Shown in pieces: positions 5,422 to 5,845 of a DNA stretch of 5,845 bases. The stretch lies in assembly GCA_013151585.1 (NCBI GenBank), contig JAADHY010000456.1, forward strand, positions 1 through 5,845. Reading direction: 5' to 3'. A program made the position numbers and the translations under genes. Each line of letters starts with the position of its first letter. The first letter of the stretch is position 1. The notes beneath the pieces were generated by a model that saw only the letters and a list, made by a program, of their open reading frames with translations, was not told the DNA's origin and searched no databases. Source of the stretch: Planctomycetota bacterium. Lineage in GTDB: Bacteria; Planctomycetota; Planctomycetia; Planctomycetales; Planctomycetaceae.

Positions 5422-5442
5422 CCGGCCTCCGACCGTTGTCAA
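5414..5442 (-). promoter_or_regulatory. near-consensus sigma-70 promoter for the exported-protein gene
   Basis: On the minus strand a perfect TTGACA (-35, plus 5437-5442) is followed by a 17-bp spacer and GATAAT (-10, plus 5414-5419), which matches the consensus at 5 of 6. Transcription would start near 5407 and leave a leader of about 105 bases. This is the best promoter match in the window. It gives the gene its own transcription unit separate from queA and argues against any start codon at or above 5407. Confidence 0.7.
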
Positions 5443-5463
5443 ATAGATTCTCCCCAGCTTCTC

Positions 5464-5495
5464 AAAATCGGCTCAATTCCGTGGTTTGACAGCCG
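5464..5495 (-). terminator. candidate intrinsic terminator downstream of queA
   Basis: On the minus strand CGGCT (plus 5491-5495) plus CAA pairs with TTG plus AGCCG (plus 5469-5473), with a 2-base bulge and a 9-base loop. This gives 8 pairs, followed after one A by UUUU (plus 5464-5467). It lies about 150 bases past the queA stop and about 20 bases before the -35 of the next gene, where a terminator would be expected. The stem is bulged and the U-run short, so efficiency may be low. Confidence 0.45.
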
Positions 5496-5644
5496 TCGAA
5501 TCGCCCGCAACTCCGCCCGCTCCGAAACTGTCTCAAAACGGCCCGGAGACGAGGCTGCGCGGCAATGCAAAGACGGAGCCTTCGCCCCCACCAATTTCGC
5601 GATCAAGTCACGGTCTGTGGCGACGCCAGCGGAGCGCCGTTCGC

Positions 5645-5845
5645 CTATAGAATCAGCATGGCGTCGCCGTAACTGTAGAAGCGGTACTGGCGAGCGACCG
5701 CCTCGGCATATGCCCGCCGCACGGGCTCCAGACCCGCGAAGGCACAGACGAGGACCAGAAGCGTCGACCGCGGCAAGTGGAAGTTCGTCAGGAGCACGTC
5801 GACGGCCCGGAATCGATAAGGAGGGCGAATGAACAGATCGGTCGT
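5645..5845 (-). CDS. queA: S-adenosylmethionine:tRNA ribosyltransferase-isomerase, C-terminal 66 residues (start outside window)
   Basis: The visible part ends at TAG (plus 5645-5647) and contains the signature C-terminal blocks of QueA in order: TDLFIRPPYRF (residues 2-12 of the visible part), LLTNFHLPRSTLL (18-30), CAFAG (34-38), and YRFYSYGDAMLI (54-65). QueA transfers and isomerises the ribosyl group of AdoMet onto the 7-aminomethyl-7-deazaguanine base in tRNA to form epoxyqueuosine, the penultimate step of queuosine synthesis in the cytoplasm. The usual length is around 340-360 residues, so roughly four fifths lies beyond the right edge. The conserved C-terminus appears intact. No other queuosine gene is in the window. 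The gene is followed by a candidate terminator and probably does not share a transcript with the exported-protein gene. Confidence 0.96.
   Translation of the reverse strand, partial: TTDLFIRPPYRFRAVDVLLTNFHLPRSTLLVLVCAFAGLEPVRRAYAEAVARQYRFYSYGDAMLIL

Larger units (their letters stand above)
5302..5644. other. 343-base intergenic control region between queA and the exported-protein gene
   Basis: No gene is visible here. Read on the minus strand, it holds in order: a short bulged hairpin overlapping the queA stop (GGCGACG against CGTTCGCC, plus 5619-5645), about 120 bases with nothing recognisable, the candidate terminator, the sigma-70 promoter, the 21-bp-spaced direct repeat, the three GC-rich leader repeats, and the ribosome binding site. 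In-frame read-through from the exported-protein gene to 5442 is open only because the leader happens to lack stops. Confidence 0.6.

Noticed and set aside
5041..5832. 263-codon plus-strand frame antisense to the exported-protein gene, its control region and queA
   Set aside because: It runs antisense across clear queA coding sequence and a promoter region. Its product is Arg/Ser-rich without a domain, so it is a shadow of the opposite strand.
1..5845. Search for CRISPR arrays, IS transposases, toxin-antitoxin pairs, tRNA or rRNA genes
   Set aside because: No regularly spaced repeats with spacers, no transposase motifs, no small paired coding genes, and no tRNA-like cloverleaf or rRNA signature were seen on either strand.

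Overview
The window is GC-rich bacterial chromosome. It holds two complete signalling genes, one complete gene for an exported protein of unknown function, and two genes cut by the window edges. The gene types suggest Planctomycetota: a SpoIIE-type phosphatase behind a receiver-like domain, a small stand-alone FHA protein with an acidic tail, a large cysteine-free exported protein of no recognised family, and a malectin-like beta-sandwich C-terminus. Wide intergenic gaps fit this too. The lineage is inferred from family resemblance, not from a marker gene.

Layout from left to right. At 2-346 (+) is the C-terminal end of a protein with a probable malectin-like domain. A 471-base gap (347-817) holds a strong hairpin and a plausible sigma-70 promoter (721-748). 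At 818-2011 (+) is a PP2C/SpoIIE-family phosphatase with a receiver-like N-terminal domain that lacks the phospho-acceptor aspartate. It converges on an FHA-domain protein at 2130-2660 (-), and a bipartite inverted repeat lies between the two stop codons. A 763-base gap (2661-3423) carries the most structured DNA in the window: a 110-bp element of concentric inverted repeats (3147-3256), followed by two overlapping, mutually exclusive GC-rich hairpins. At 3424-5301 (-) is a 625-residue exported protein of unknown function. Its upstream region (5302-5644) has a near-consensus sigma-70 promoter, an 11-bp direct repeat with 21-bp spacing over the -10, a short repeat cluster in the leader, and a candidate intrinsic terminator. 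At 5645-5845 (-) is the C-terminal end of queA, which makes the queuosine precursor in tRNA.

How the genes relate. The phosphatase and the FHA protein both belong to Ser/Thr-phosphorylation signalling, one removing phosphate and the other reading phosphothreonine. They are convergent, so they do not form an operon, and a functional link is only a hypothesis. The exported protein has its own promoter and is probably transcribed separately from queA. I see no defence system, CRISPR array, IS transposase, tRNA or rRNA. The most unusual items are the nested palindromic element, the unknown exported protein with its repeat-rich promoter and leader, the pseudo-receiver, and a Thr-Thr motif in the FHA tail.
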